A stretch of DNA of 51,680 nt, from assembly GCA_010279815.1 (NCBI GenBank), contig QEOQ01000355.1, positions 965,640-1,017,319 on the forward strand, read 5' to 3'. Source of the stretch: Brachionus plicatilis. Its lineage: Eukaryota > Rotifera > Eurotatoria > Ploima > Brachionidae. How positions within the stretch are numbered: position 1 is the first letter of the stretch; every line of letters starts with the position of its first letter. The translations under genes were made by a program, and so were the position numbers. The notes beneath the pieces are model-generated. The model did no database searches and had not been told where the DNA came from. It saw only the letters and a list, made by a program, of their open reading frames with translations. This document shows positions 1 to 11,045 of the stretch, piece by piece.

Positions 1-240
1 CCTTTTGACCAGTCCTCTGGTATGATTTCTTGCCTCCATATCTTGCTGAAGAGGTCTTGCAATATCCCTATTGTGATCCTACCATCTGCTTTTAACATTT
101 CTGCTGTGACTCCGTCAATGCCCGGAGCTTTCCGGTTCTTTAGAACCTTTATCGCAGCTTCTATTTCCTTTAAGCTTGGAACTTCAGTGTTAATATCGAG
201 GTCAGTGCTAGCTGCTTCTGGTCTTAAACACTTGTTTATA
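1..240 (-). mobile_element. Non-LTR retrotransposon (RTE-like LINE) reverse transcriptase fragment
   Basis: The complement encodes the linker and start of a LINE reverse transcriptase. It shows the hallmark KNRKAPGIDGVTAEMLKADG stretch, then ILQDLFSRIWRQEIIPEDWSK running off the left edge of the window. The same segment recurs at 6030-6270 with substitutions and a stop, so both are copies of one family. No catalytic FADD/YADD box or endonuclease is in view here, because the window cuts the element. The upstream break is near 240, where the reading frame gives way to A+T-rich DNA. Assignment to an RTE-like clade is by family resemblance only. Confidence 0.85.
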
Positions 241-249
241 TTATAGAAA

Positions 250-845
250 GGTTTATATATAGAAAATTTACCTATTGATTCATTTAAACGTCTTTGTGAA
301 GCTCATGAAAAAAATAAAGAAAGCAAAAATGAAAGATTAAAAAATAAATTTAAAACTTTTTTGTTTCCATTTGTATGTTTTTTTCTTTATTGTCAAACTT
401 TTTTAAATAAAAAATTTCAAAATTACCAAATTTTTCAATCTAATTAAAATAAACCATAATTTACGCAAATAAAGGTAAAAAAAAAAGTAAAATTAACAAA
501 AATTTTTTTCTTAGAAAATAAAAAACTTAAAAAAAAAATCTAAAAAAAATTTCAAAATATCGTTTTTTATTTTGGACATTTTGGTTTACTATTTTTTACT
601 ATATTTTACGAAAAATAGAGTAAATTTACTAAAAACACCGTAAATTTGCTAATTTTTACTCTCGTAATTCCATCTCCTCAACTATATTAGTTTCGGATCC
701 GAATTTGGCCGCTGAAAAATTCAAGTCAAAGTTATGACTTGCACAAAAATTTTAATCAATATCTGCTTCATTTGAAAAAGGAAAAAAGCTAAATAATTGA
801 TAAAAAATTCGGTTCAAAAGTTTAGAAATTTTTACAATTTAATAT
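250..845. other. A+T-rich gene-free spacer
   Basis: I see no coding signature here. The stretch is poly-A/T rich, with a loose cluster of related short strings around 590-665 (TTTTTACTATATTTTACG-like, then GTAAATTTACT and GTAAATTTGCT). It separates the truncated LINE from the Tc1 remnant. Confidence 0.5.
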
Positions 846-849
846 TTGA

Positions 850-1855
850 AATGACCGCCTTTGGCCTTATAACAAACCAAAACTCTTTTTGGCACTGATT
901 CAATCAGTTTTTTTTACGTACTCAGTCGGAATCTGTAACCATTCTTTGTGTAAAACCTCTTTTAAATGCTCAATATAGGTTACTTTAGTGTTTACCATTT
1001 TGGCATCCATGTACGACCATAGGTTCTCAATTGGATTGAGATCTGGTGAACGAGCACACCATGGCAGAACCTCAATGTTCTGTTCTTTGAACTAGTTGCT
1101 CTCTGAGTGAGCAGTATGTGCTGAAGCCCCATCTTGTTGAAAAACCAAAGGGTCATTTGGTTTGGTTGTTTTCCAAGGTGTTAGTGTAGAAAAAATGATT
1201 AATTGGCCCTGTATAGATGTTGTATATACCATTGCCTTTGTAAGAAATTCATCCCCAGATACCGGCTGAACCTTCACCTTTTTATAAATTTGGTATACAG
1301 AACTTCGGGTTAAACTTTTCATTTTTAAACTTTTTTACTATTACTCTTGATTTATGATTAAAGACCTCAAAATTGGACTCGTCACTGAAAATAACTCTGG
1401 ACCAATCATTAACTGTCCAATTAAGTCTCTTTTTTCACCATATAACTATATCTTTTTTGTCTATCTTTTATGTTAAGAAGCGGTTTTTTGACCGCTGTAT
1501 AAGACTCTAAACCTTTTTTTGGAGATATCTCATTATAGTATACTAACCTATCCTAACCCCTTGAGTCTTAGAACTAAAATCAGTGGCGAGTTTTTGATAA
1601 CTAGATGTAGGATCTTTTCTAATCCCTCTAAAAATGTAATTTAGACTGTTACAATGTAATTTTCTGAGGTCTATCAGAACGGCTTTGATCAGAGACTGAA
1701 CCAGTCTCTTCATACCGTTTTTTAGTTGAAGAGACACATTTTGGAGATACACCTAACAACTTGGCTATTTCGTTTTTCTTTTTTTCTCCACTTTTTAGCA
1801 GACCCGCAATTTACCATTTTTGTGGACTAGACGTATTTATTTTACCCATTTTATG
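850..1855 (-). pseudogene. Tc1/mariner transposase, inactivated
   Basis: Reading the complement downward from about 1852 gives a recognisable DD34D/E-type Tc1/mariner transposase broken across frames. The N-terminal helix-turn-helix region reads EIAKLLGVSPKCVSSTKKRY and then ETGSVSDQSRSDRPQKI (about 1660-1800). The first catalytic Asp lies in VIFSDESNF (about 1370-1405). The second lies in FQQDGASAHTAHS (about 1100-1145). The closing WCARSPDLNPIENLW motif is at about 1015-1060, followed by the conserved C-terminal helix to about 850. An in-frame stop near the N-terminus and several frame changes show it is dead. I saw no clear terminal inverted repeats. Confidence 0.9.
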
Positions 1856-1869
1856 CCAAATTAAAGATT

Positions 1870-3640
1870 TTTTGATAATAACCTAAGCATCGAGCCTGAG
1901 CCAAGAGTACTCCTTTCAGTTCCTCCACTTCCCATGCATCAAACGGCTTTTTGTCTTCAATTGGTACCAAAATGGACATTCTAAAATTTATCTTATTTAA
2001 GTAGTTTCATATACTTCTCATTTGATCAATTGTTGTTTCTATCGCGGCTACCAAGTTGTTACTGTAAAAATAACAAGGATAGTTGTTTAATAGTTTATTG
2101 CAATAATATAATATAAATATAAAGTGATATAATATAATGTCTTTTAAAGGATTGTGTTCGTTTTTTATATATAGCATTGACATCTGTATCTCGTTAGAAA
2201 TGATGAATCTTCTAGAATAAAATTCCATTCTGATTCTAGAAGTATTGCGAGGCGTGTTAATTAATAACATAGTCACGTATTCTATATATATGATTTAAAC
2301 AGAGTGCTTAAAGTGTGGGTAACAAATTTTATTTTGAGACCAACTGATTTTTTTATTTGTTTTATCTGTGTCGAGCTAAAGCTCCTTCAGATTATAAAAA
2401 AAATAAAAATAAATAAGTGTCGGAGGAGTTGGAGAGTTTTAAAATTAAGCAGTTTAAGAGCAAAATTTTCTCAAAATTAGAAGATATTTAAGAAAATATC
2501 ATTAAAGGTGTGAAAAAGGTAGTAATGATTGTGACAACTTTTGGATTACTCGAATTTCTAAACTTTTGTACCGACTCTTATTTTTTAATTTTTAGAGGAA
2601 GTTTTTTGATTATAAATGTTTAAAAGGTAATTTTATTTTTTTGCCGAGTGTGATATATCAAATTGAAGATAAAAAAAAATTTAAATTATTTCTTTTATTT
2701 TTTTTCTATAGCACTCTAATATTTATAAAATTCAATATATAAAAAAATTTAGATAAATAAAATAATTAATTTCTAAACTTTTGCAGCATACTGTATGAAA
2801 TTGAACTTTTCTTTCTATATTAACATTCTATGAAGCTAACTGGTCCCTGCAAAAAATTCTCTGAAAATATCTCTCAGAAAATATTAGTAATAGCTGTTCA
2901 TATAAGTGAATATTTGAACGCCTCTGACACTGATGATTCATTTTATCAATGGCTTAAAACAATAAAAATAAAAAATTTGATTTTAAGTTATTTTAATCTA
3001 AAAATGATCTTGCAATTAGAATTTAGCCGATGCGCTATATAAATAAAAAGAAGGACGGATCTTAGCCGCAAAATGGCCCCTTTTCCCTCAAACTAAAAAA
3101 ATATAAACAAACAAAAAATATCAAAAATCTGATATTTCAAATTTAATCAGCCCTATCAAGTTAGATGTTACTATTTCCAATCGAAATGCTCATTTTAGAT
3201 CAACAACCAAAAAAGAAAAGTAAGAATCACATTCTCAATAATTTTGATTTGGAACAAGGCTTGATTGCGCCAAATTCTAATTATCACGATCTCAAAAGCC
3301 TAATAGCAATTGTTGCCAATAGAAAAATATGACCGAATTTTGTTGCCTATCTCTTAAATCAAATATTCGTTCTGATATCATTTTGAGCAATCTGCCCAGA
3401 TCAAAAATTCAGCCCAACTTGAAGCCCTCAATTAATCAATTTCTATGTTCAACAAATGAGCCAGTCTTACTCCTAACAAAAAAAGTTATTCTAATTTATT
3501 CTAATCAATTTTCATCGACACAAAATCGATTTTAATTTGGAACAAAAACAACAACAAAAAATATCACTTTAAGCAGCAGAGATCTCAAACATGCACAAGC
3601 TCTCAATGAACATTATGATGCTAGACTTCTAGCTTGATTT
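1870..3640. other. Gene-free spacer with scattered repeat debris
   Basis: No gene is supported. Open frames at 2007-2276, 2830-3042 and 3329-3535 have A+T-driven composition and no recognisable domain. The stretch 3170-3600 is less A+T-rich than its surroundings and may be the body of an old interspersed repeat ending in the tRNA-like segment at 3656. A short repeat end shared with 20.9 kb and 45.2 kb lies at 2370-2400. Confidence 0.4.
2352..2400 (+). repeat. Interspersed repeat end (GAGCT..CTTTCAGATT family)
   Basis: The string TCGAGCTAAAGCTCCTTCAG, preceded by a T/A-rich TTTATTTGTTT leader, matches 45211-45265 (CTCGAGCTAATGCCCTTTCA) and more weakly 20881-20920 (GACAAGCTCTTTCAGATT). Three copies with the same flanking style support a dispersed repeat family. 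Its other end and its class are not visible to me. Confidence 0.55.
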
Positions 3641-3655
3641 TATAATTAAATTAGA

Positions 3656-3704
3656 TGGGTCAGTTGGTAGTGTAGTGGTCCGGTCAACAATGGATCGACA
3701 ATCG
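3656..3704 (+). repeat. tRNA-like (SINE-type) remnant
   Basis: The segment GGGTCAGTTGGTAGTGTAGT continuing into GGTCCGG resembles a tRNA A-box region. The following TGGATCGACAATCG sits where a B-box (GGTTCGANTCC) would be. No complete cloverleaf can be drawn, so this is better read as the head of a tRNA-derived SINE than as a working tRNA gene. Confidence 0.4.
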
Positions 3705-4159
3705 TTTTTAATACTAAATATTATTTTATATCCTTTAGTGTACTTTTGTTAATCTGCAGAATAGTTTGTCCTTTAATGTGCTTTATTAATTCCTAACTTA
3801 TCTAACTTAAGCCAGCCCTCTTGTGTATCATTCTATTGCCAAAGAAATATCTTCTGAACTACACGGAAAATGTTATGAACTTTGTCAGACTAGGGAATAT
3901 TCTAGTGGTAGTCTTATCTAAAAAAGAAAGAAGGACATTGGGGTCTAAGTGAAGCTCTGGTTTAGTTTTTTCGAGGAAAAAATAAATAAATGATGTCAGT
4001 CTGGTTAAGGAAGTTGGGATAACTATGATTAAAAAGAGGAGTTAATTGTTTTATTTTATTAAGTTAAAAAAGGCGACAAAAATGGACACAAATGTTATTT
4101 GATTTATTCTTAGTTAACAATAATTATGCACACTAAGAAAAGAGCATTAAAAAACAAAA

Positions 4160-4690
4160 GGACACAAAATATTTTTCTTCTTTGCCTGTACTCTTGCTTC
4201 TCTCCATGTCATTCCCATTATGATGGGCTCTTTCGTGGTTGTTGACCTCCATGTTACTGAAGGTCGTCCTACCTTACGTCGCCCCTGAGGTGTCCATTTA
4301 AGAGCTCTTTTTGGTATTCGTGTTTCTTTCATTCTAAGTACATACCCAAGCCATCTTAGTCTTTTGTCCTTAATGAATTGACTTAATAGCTCTGTACATC
4401 AGTGTTGCTTTTACTACAGAGTTGTATATTTTCAGTTTTGTTTCCTTGCTGTAGCTGGTTGATTTCCATGAGTCACTCTTTGCTTTAACAAATATATTCT
4501 TGATGTCTTTGTGTGTTCCCATCGCTGTAGTGATGGTGCTTCTTTAGGATGTGGATTAGCTTATCATTATTAGGAATCAGAGAGAGCACAGCCTTGTCAG
4601 CCAAGCTCCCAGATTGTACTTTTTCCAGAATCACACTACACTCGAATTTCTAGTAGAAGGGTTTCATCAAGTAAACTATCTTCTGTGGCA
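4160..4690 (-). mobile_element. LINE reverse transcriptase C-terminal region, fragment
   Basis: On the complement, 4690 to 4400 reads as the degraded thumb region (for example SYSKETKLKIYNSVVKATLM). It continues into LRWLGYVLRMKETRIPKRAL, then GRRKVGRPSVTWRSTT and GMTWREA (4390-4165). This is the conserved tail found after the reverse transcriptase in many RTE-like LINEs. It lies in the same orientation as the fragment at 5745-6365 and in the correct order relative to it. The two are probably one element split by about 1 kb of A+T-rich sequence. Confidence 0.8.
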
Positions 4691-5744
4691 GATCTTAGGC
4701 AATGTGCAATTTTAGTACCAAAATTAAAAACTTTATAATTTTTTTTCTAATTTTGCATAAATGGTTCTGCAAAAAGTCTGCAATTTATTGCATAGTTTAA
4801 TCAAATATTTTTTGACGGTGTGCATCTTACAGGAAATTGCAGAGTTTTTGCAGAGCTTGGTATTCTTTTGTACAAATTTGTACAACATTGTACTTTTTGC
4901 AGAACCTTTTTTGTACAATTCGAAAAAAATTATAAAGCTTGTACTTTATATTTTTGTACTAAAATTGGCTTGTAGAGAAACCGTCAATTTATTGAGAGAA
5001 ATGTCAATAAGTTTTTTTGTAAATTATATTTTCGTCAACACTAACTTGTAAATTATATTAAATATTTATAACTTAAATTAAAAAATTGTGAATTAAATTA
5101 AATTATTGGCAATTAAATTAATTTATTGTATATTAAAGCTGTAAATAAGGATTTAGTCTTTTATAAAAAAATATTTGTCAATATATAAAAATAATTGCAA
5201 ATTAACTATTTATAATTGTCAATGATATCTGTACTATAAGTAAATATTTCATTGCTGTCTTTATTGATCGAAGAAAAAATGGATATTCCAAATCTTGAAT
5301 AGGAATAAACACAATCATCTAGTTCAGCTCATGTCTGAAATCCTAAATATTGTAAGTTTTAGACTTTATTTTAAATTTCTCTTAATTTCAAATTTAAGTC
5401 GAAATGTTGGCGACCTATTCTATTTACAAATTTGTTTAGAATGGTTATAAGTTTCTTAGAGTTGGCTCATGTAATAAAGGAAAAAAGTTATGTCCTTTTA
5501 GAATTGCTGTGACAATATACGAAAAAAATTAAAATTTTCTTTACTTGACAAATATTTTTTTAAATTGACAAAAATTTTATTGACAAAAATAAAAAATAAT
5601 TGATGAAACATTTATTTAAATCACGTTTATTTTTTCAAATTGATTCCTGTATAGCTGACGAATTATCTAATTTTACTTGACAAATATTTCTTTTTTAATT
5701 GACATTTATATATATTAATTGTCAAAATATTATTACATTGCCAA
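4691..5744. repeat. A+T-rich block splitting a LINE, containing a small foldback
   Basis: This stretch sits between two same-orientation LINE pieces. It includes a perfect 15-bp inverted repeat, GGTTCTGCAAAAAGT at 4763-4777 and its complement at 4892-4906. This encloses about 114 bp with repeated GTACAA and TTGCAGAG words. The right half (5510-5730) is a run of related words built on TTGACAAATATT and TTGACAAAAATT. The overlapping open frames here (4733-4918, 4761-5051) mirror each other and are products of the foldback, not genes. Confidence 0.5.
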
Positions 5745-6365
5745 GATCCTGATATGGCCCACAAGGTTTCTCTGTGTATGCTATCAAAAGCTTTCTTGAA
5801 GTCAATGAAGTTAAGATACAGGGTGCTATTCCATTCCAGACTTACCAGATCAATACATCCTCTACCTCATCTAAATCCTGCGTGTTCTTCTCTAAGTATA
5901 GCATCCAAGGAGTTCCTGATTCTTTCCAGAATAATGCTGCAGAATGCCTTACTTGCTGTTGGTAGTAGTGTTATTCCTGGCCAATTGTCACATATCATTT
6001 TGTTATCTTTCTTAGGGAGCTAGACTGTCAAGCCTTTTGACCAGTCTTATGGTATGATTACTTGCCGCCATATATTGCTGAAGAGGTCTTGCAATATCCA
6101 TATTGTGATCCTACCGTCAGCTTTCAGCATTTCTGCTGTGACTCCGTCAATACCCGGGGTTTTTCTGTTCTTCAGAGCCTTTATCGCGGCTTCTTTTTTT
6201 TTATGTGTCAATATCGAGGTCAGTGCTAGCTGGTTCAGGTTGAAAAGACTCCTTAGGTTCTGGCCTATTTAGAACTTCTTTAAAGTGCTCAATCCATCTT
6301 TGTCCTCACTCTCTTTCAGTTGTAAGATCCTACCGTCTTTGTCTTTCATTAGTGAAAAAATTATT
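5745..6365 (-). mobile_element. LINE reverse transcriptase N-terminal/palm fragment
   Basis: The complement from 6360 downward gives the linker (LMKDKDGRILQLKESEDKDG), KNRKTPGIDGVTAEMLKADG, then DNWPGITLLPTASKAFCSII, RNSLDAILREEHAGFRRGRG and finally a degraded KAFDSIHRETLW near 5755. These are reverse transcriptase blocks up to just before the catalytic Asp-Asp box, which is missing. Stops interrupt the frame (at the position of EDW and before PKK), so the copy is dead. The 6030-6270 part duplicates the fragment at the left edge of the window. Confidence 0.85.
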
Positions 6366-6369
6366 CTCT

Positions 6370-7188
6370 TTACTGAGAAAAGGACACTAAAGAGCACAAA
6401 AGGAGAAAAATATTCTGCACACTAAGTAGCAGTTGTAGAATAGTTTTTCTGCGAACAGTCTAACCCCTTGTAGAACAACACAAGTTATATTGGTTAGTTT
6501 ACAGCAGAGTTGTTTAAAATTCCCAAAAAAAAGTTTAAGTCATAAAAAAAAAATTAAAGTATTTGGTCGAACTTTTGAAAAAAAAAAAAAAAGTCCGGAC
6601 TTGGACTTAACTTGAGACTTGTGACTTTTAAACAACTCTGGTTTACAGTTAACAGAGTTTTTTTATTACTCTGTTCTTACATCTTTTGACATCATCATAG
6701 TCCCCTTTGTGATTCGCAAATCCTAGCACGTACTTATAGGAAGATAATCGCTGTTCTAATGTCAGGTTCCAATTTTTAAATGAATGATAAAAACCATCCA
6801 GAATAATGATTTGGCGATTAACTCAAATCGAAAGCAAATAGAAGCACAACACTGAAAGCACAAGCTCAAATCTATAATTTTATTTTTTTTCTAACGCTTT
6901 CACTAGACTAGTATTCGAACCCGGACTTTCAGTCTCAATTAGCTGTTGTTTTACCCACTGCAACAACACCTCTCAAAAAGAGCAAAAAAAAACAAAGGGA
7001 CACAAGAGGAAAAAAATATTCTGCAAATTTAGACAAAAGGATTCAGAGGGAAATTAAAGGATACAAACAGACAGAAGAGGGCACATTAGGAAAAATATTC
7101 TCTGGAGACAATGAAGAACATAAATTTTTTGCACACTTAGAAAAGTGCACAAAATAACGAAAGATTCTAAAATGAACAGAGAGAAAAG
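6370..7188. repeat. Repeat-rich spacer with short direct repeats
   Basis: No gene is seen. Related short strings recur at 4120-4180, 6370-6425, 6975-7030 and 7080-7160, combining GCACACTAAG, AAAGGACAC and GAAAAATATTCTGCA. They suggest an old scrambled low-copy repeat. The SINE-like segment at 6901-6970 lies inside. Confidence 0.4.
6901..6970 (-). repeat. tRNA-derived SINE head
   Basis: The complement begins GGTGTTGTTGCAGTGGGTAA, resembling a promoter A-box. About 35 bases later it has GTCCGGGTTCGAATACTAG, a near-perfect B-box (GGTTCGAATAC). The arms do not fold into a complete tRNA with a clear acceptor stem, and the segment grades into A+T-rich DNA toward lower coordinates. A tRNA-derived SINE is therefore more likely than a functional tRNA. 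Confidence 0.5.
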
Positions 7189-8185
7189 GGTTGTCGCTAA
7201 AACGCGGAATTTTTTTGCGAAATTCCGCACTGAATTTTAGTGTTTTAGTCCGCAAAATGACATACTAAAACGCGGAATTCCGCATTATAGTATTTAAATT
7301 TTATTTTGCGGAATTTAGTTGCGGAATATGCGGAATAAAAAAATGAATGATTTTATTTAGACTTTAAAAAAGTGTAAAATTTAGTTCATTTTTTTTAATT
7401 TTAAAATTTTGTGTTTAGTGTGCAGATCAGATATTTAGGAGTGGTATTGTTAGAATTTTAGGATGTGCTGAAACGATTACTCCTTTTTCAAATTAATTTA
7501 ATAGTTTAAAAATTTTCTAAGAAATATTAAATGATATTAAATACTATGAAATAATTTTTTATTAATTAATATTTCTCAAGTTCTATGAAAAATAAATTCT
7601 GTGAATAAATTTCTATGAATTATTTTTCTATGATAGTGAGGCTCTACGAATTTTGCCTGATATTTACAATTTCTATGATTCATTTTATCTATGAAATAAT
7701 ACATCATCTTATTAAGCTTAAATATCATTAACAAAAATGTTTTAAGAATACAGATTTTTGGTGAAAGATAAGTAATTTCATTTCTAACACAATGCATAAA
7801 TGAATTTAATGTTGCATTCAAGAACGCTTTTAAAATATGTGAATCATTATCAATAAAATTTTAGTTTAATTTTTTATAAGTCAAAAAATCTCGCAAAAAG
7901 TTAAAAAAAATTAAAAGATTTTACTTGAATTGTTATAACAAGACTAAATTGAGACTAAATCTAATTCAAGAATTGTTTAAAAAAATATTTAAAACTCTCC
8001 AATTTGAAAAATTATCAGTTTTTTAGAAAAATTAATTTTAATTTTAACTTTTGAACTGTTAATGATAGAAATGTGTTTCGTTCTACCTGTCCGCAGAAAT
8101 AAAATTTAATTTTGCGGAATAAAACACTAAAATTCAGTGCGGAATTCCGCAAAAATATTCCGCATTCTGCGTTTTAGGGACAACC
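7189..8185. mobile_element. MITE with long terminal inverted repeats (possibly hAT-like)
   Basis: The left end starts GGTTGTCGCTAAAACGC and the right end is the complement of GGTTGTCCCTAAAACGC. Both then carry GAATTCCGCACTGAATTTTA followed by GTGTTTTA and GCGGAATTCCGC palindromes, so about 80-90 bp match in inverted orientation. The interior is A+T-rich with no transposase and repeats the word TTCTATGA. The flanks AGAGAAAA (left, 7180-7187) and AGAGAAGA (right, 8186-8193) could be a decayed 8-bp target duplication, which would fit hAT. The left flank is offset by one base, so this is only suggestive. Confidence 0.7.
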
Positions 8186-8619
8186 AGAGAAGATGACAAG
8201 AACAGGACGCAAAATTATTTTTATATAAAAAACAAGCTCATTTTCAATGAGCCGCTTTACGTCAGCTAAACAATCATCCGGTCACAATTTCAAATCCATT
8301 GATAGGAAAATCGGAGTGAAAAGAACCATTAGCACTTAGGCCCCTGTGCAAGTGCATAGAGTTAGCCACCCCACTTTTCAAGTTATTCACTAGTTACAAA
8401 GAAATCAAAAAATCAAAAAGATCTAATTTAACTAGAGCTAAAAATTAAATCTATTCAGAATGGGGCATGTTTGTCCAAGCTCTAATTTTAATTATGAAAA
8501 TGAAATTTGACAAAATTTCAAGCTGACCACACGAACAATTGAAAATAAGGTCGAACCACACTCAATATTTATTCAGTTGTCTTCTAAACAAGTTTCGAAA
8601 ATTGGCTCATTATGTTGGC

Positions 8620-8945
8620 CTCAGTGGCTCATCCCATTCAGCTCGTGTCACTTCTTGAACACAGCTTCACACACAATTTTTCCTCTTCTTCTTTTATCTT
8701 CTACTCCTAGTGGAGCTTGGGGGAGTCCACACGTCCCCTCCATTTTAGCCTATCTTTAGCGACAATTTGTGCTTGTCCCCATGCGGGTTTCATCTCTTTC
8801 AGGCCATCTTTGGCCTTGCAGCATTTCTCTTTCCTTGAGGTGCCAAATTCTAGGAATTCTATCTGTTGGCATTCTTAAAACATGTCCAAGCCAGTCTAGT
8901 GGCCTTCTGCGTATCTTGTTGTAGATGGGCTCAGTGCTTGTTCTT
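8620..8945 (-). mobile_element. LINE 3' coding remnant
   Basis: The complement reads, with stops, through GLDMF and ECQQIEFLEFGTSRKEKCC to KDGLKEMKPAWGQAQIVAKD followed by RLKWRGRV. This matches the conserved LINE C-terminus of the form KEMGLTWGEAQKLAQDR. The plus-strand open frame at 8577-8759 is its shadow. It is a third independent LINE tail in this flank and keeps the minus orientation of the others. Confidence 0.7.
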
Positions 8946-8965
8946 CTGTGCAGCTACTCATTTGT

Positions 8966-9030
8966 ATTTTTTTTTATTTATTTGAATTTGATTAACCTCC
9001 TTCAGGAGAAGTAAAAATAAAAATTAGAAG
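8966..9030 (+). repeat. Inverted-repeat arm, left of a 2-kb pair
   Basis: A segment with TTTGATTAACCTCCTTCAGG followed by AGAAGTAAAAATA recurs in inverted orientation at 10966-11045 (there TTAAAGGAGGTTAATTCAAT). Both arms share the flanking TTTATTTATTTG word. They could be the ends of one old 2-kb element or two separate repeat copies in opposite orientation. Confidence 0.5.
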
Positions 9031-10965
9031 AAGAAAAAAATAATATAAAAAAATATTACAACTGTAAGAAAATGAAGAGGAAAATAGAAAGTATTGAACT
9101 TAGAAAATATACGATAATTTTTAAATCTTACATTTTCTAGACACATTTTAATAGAGATTTTGATTTTTTAATATTTTATTTAATATTTAAAAATGGATTT
9201 AAGTAATTAGACTCATTTCGCAATTGGTATTTAAAATTTTTTAAAAAGTGTCCATAAAAAGTTATATTAAATTATTCAAATTAAATAGAAGTTGAATGAG
9301 AAATTGGAAATGCTACAGAAAAACAGTTGTTCATTTGAATAGCTCATTTGAGACTTTAAAAAGGAGGTTTTAAGTTCAGAACTTGTTGAGCTTTGGACAA
9401 AAACATCGGTATAGTCCTGTTTGTAGGTAATTAAGTTTTGAATAATTCTGTATATTTTGCAAAAAAAAAAGCTAAATTAACAATTTATTTTTATAACTAC
9501 TTTGAACATTTATTTTTAATCTTTTTTGTAACTAGAAACAAGAATTACTTACATATGTCATTCTAATTTTTTTAAACATCGCCAAGACAGGCGTAATTTT
9601 ATGAAATAAATAATAATAATAATCCTGTTTGAGTGAAGTAATGAGTGTGTTTTTATTATCAACTTTTTGGGTCCTCGAGAAGCCCACAAAGCTGAATAGC
9701 CAGTGTGTCATATGGCAAGTGATAGACTTACTAAAAACATGTATTTTGAATTACTTGCAGTTTTTGAATGTTTGTCTGGGAGTCACTGGATAGGATGAAA
9801 AAACTATAGTCTATAATGGAACCTTTAAGTGCATGATAGACTCTAATTAAGGTTTTTTTACTTAACTTCCACGATCTGTGTGAAAAAAATTTAATTAAAT
9901 TTACGAGATCATAACATCAAGAACGAATGAATTCAACCTGGGAGTTGAAACAAACACTTGGGTCAAATTTTTTTCCAAGGAAGACTGGGGAGTCAGTGTA
10001 GGGTTTTTGCTTTCCAAAAAGTTTTAGACTTGGCTTATTGATTTTTGAAGGATTTATTCTGGAGACATATTAAGCCTCCATTTTTGTAGCCAATATTACT
10101 TAAAAGAAAAGGAAAACCTATGTTAAAATGGTAAGTCAAGAGTTATTTGATTTTGATGGACGTTTTGTTTAATGCACTCAAAAATACTAGATGCTAATGA
10201 ATTAAATCTTATCGTCTCAATAAATGATAGTTTTGAATTGTAATGACTTTTGGATGGAAGATTCTCAAAAACAAGTCCATAATTAACTTTTTCCGAAATT
10301 GTTAAGTAATATCAACACATATGAAATCTATTAGTGGCATATGGAGACTGTGAGATTAATTTTGATTATGTATTATTTCAAAATTTGAGGATGAACTTGA
10401 TTAATTTGTCTAACCTTAAAATGTAAAAAAGAATTTTTTGTTTTAGTTTTTTTTTTTTAAAAAATGTAATTATGTATTTTGTAAAATTAAAATTAGAAAT
10501 AAAAATTTTTTTATTTTTATTCAAACTATATTACAAAATAAAAAAATTTAATTTTTTTATTGTCCATGGGACTTCAAAATTTTAATAATAGTAATACTAA
10601 TAATTATGTTGATTAACTTTCCCAAACCAAATTACTTTCAAAAATAAAAGAGGGCAACATTTTATGGCGGACAGGATAAAATATAGGATGGATCAATTAC
10701 TTAGTTGTTATCGATTATCAATCAATCAATTAGATTCATTATTCTTTTCGATAGCACAATCTATCTTGTAAACTATCCAATAACACTCTCATAACAAAAC
10801 ATCACAGTAATAAATTAATTGTTCTCAAGTCAGTGAAACACATCAACTTGATATGAATTGTCATAAAAAACAAAAATGAGCTCGAGTTGGGAGATTAGTT
10901 TTATATATAATTTTATTTTTAGCTAATACTTTTTTTATTTTTTAAAAAAAACACAAAAACTCAAA
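9031..10965. other. Gene-free stretch between inverted-repeat arms
   Basis: I see no intact open frame. Positions 9640-10110 are less A+T-rich than their surroundings, and their six-frame translation gives fragments broken by many stops, so this may be a very old transposon body. No domain could be named. The rest is A+T-rich spacer. Confidence 0.4.
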
Positions 10966-11045
10966 AAAATTTTACTTTTATTTTACTTTTATATTTTTTT
11001 TTACTTCTCTTTAAAGGAGGTTAATTCAATCCAATAAATAAATTA
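10966..11045 (-). repeat. Inverted-repeat arm, right of a 2-kb pair
   Basis: The complement contains GGATTGAATTAACCTCCTTT and AGAGAAGTAAAAA, the partner of the arm at 8966-9030. Stops and A+T runs fill the interior, so no transposase links the two arms. Confidence 0.5.

Noticed and set aside
22..246. Plus-strand open frame of 74 codons
   Set aside because: It is a shadow of the LINE reverse transcriptase on the complement, as are those at 5754-6023, 5774-5965, 6054-6272 and 8577-8759.
6901..6970. Functional tRNA gene
   Set aside because: The B-box is good, but no acceptor stem or full cloverleaf can be formed; the SINE reading fits better.
7043..7821. Minus-strand open frames in the MITE region
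   Set aside because: They follow the repeat words of the MITE and have no recognisable domain.
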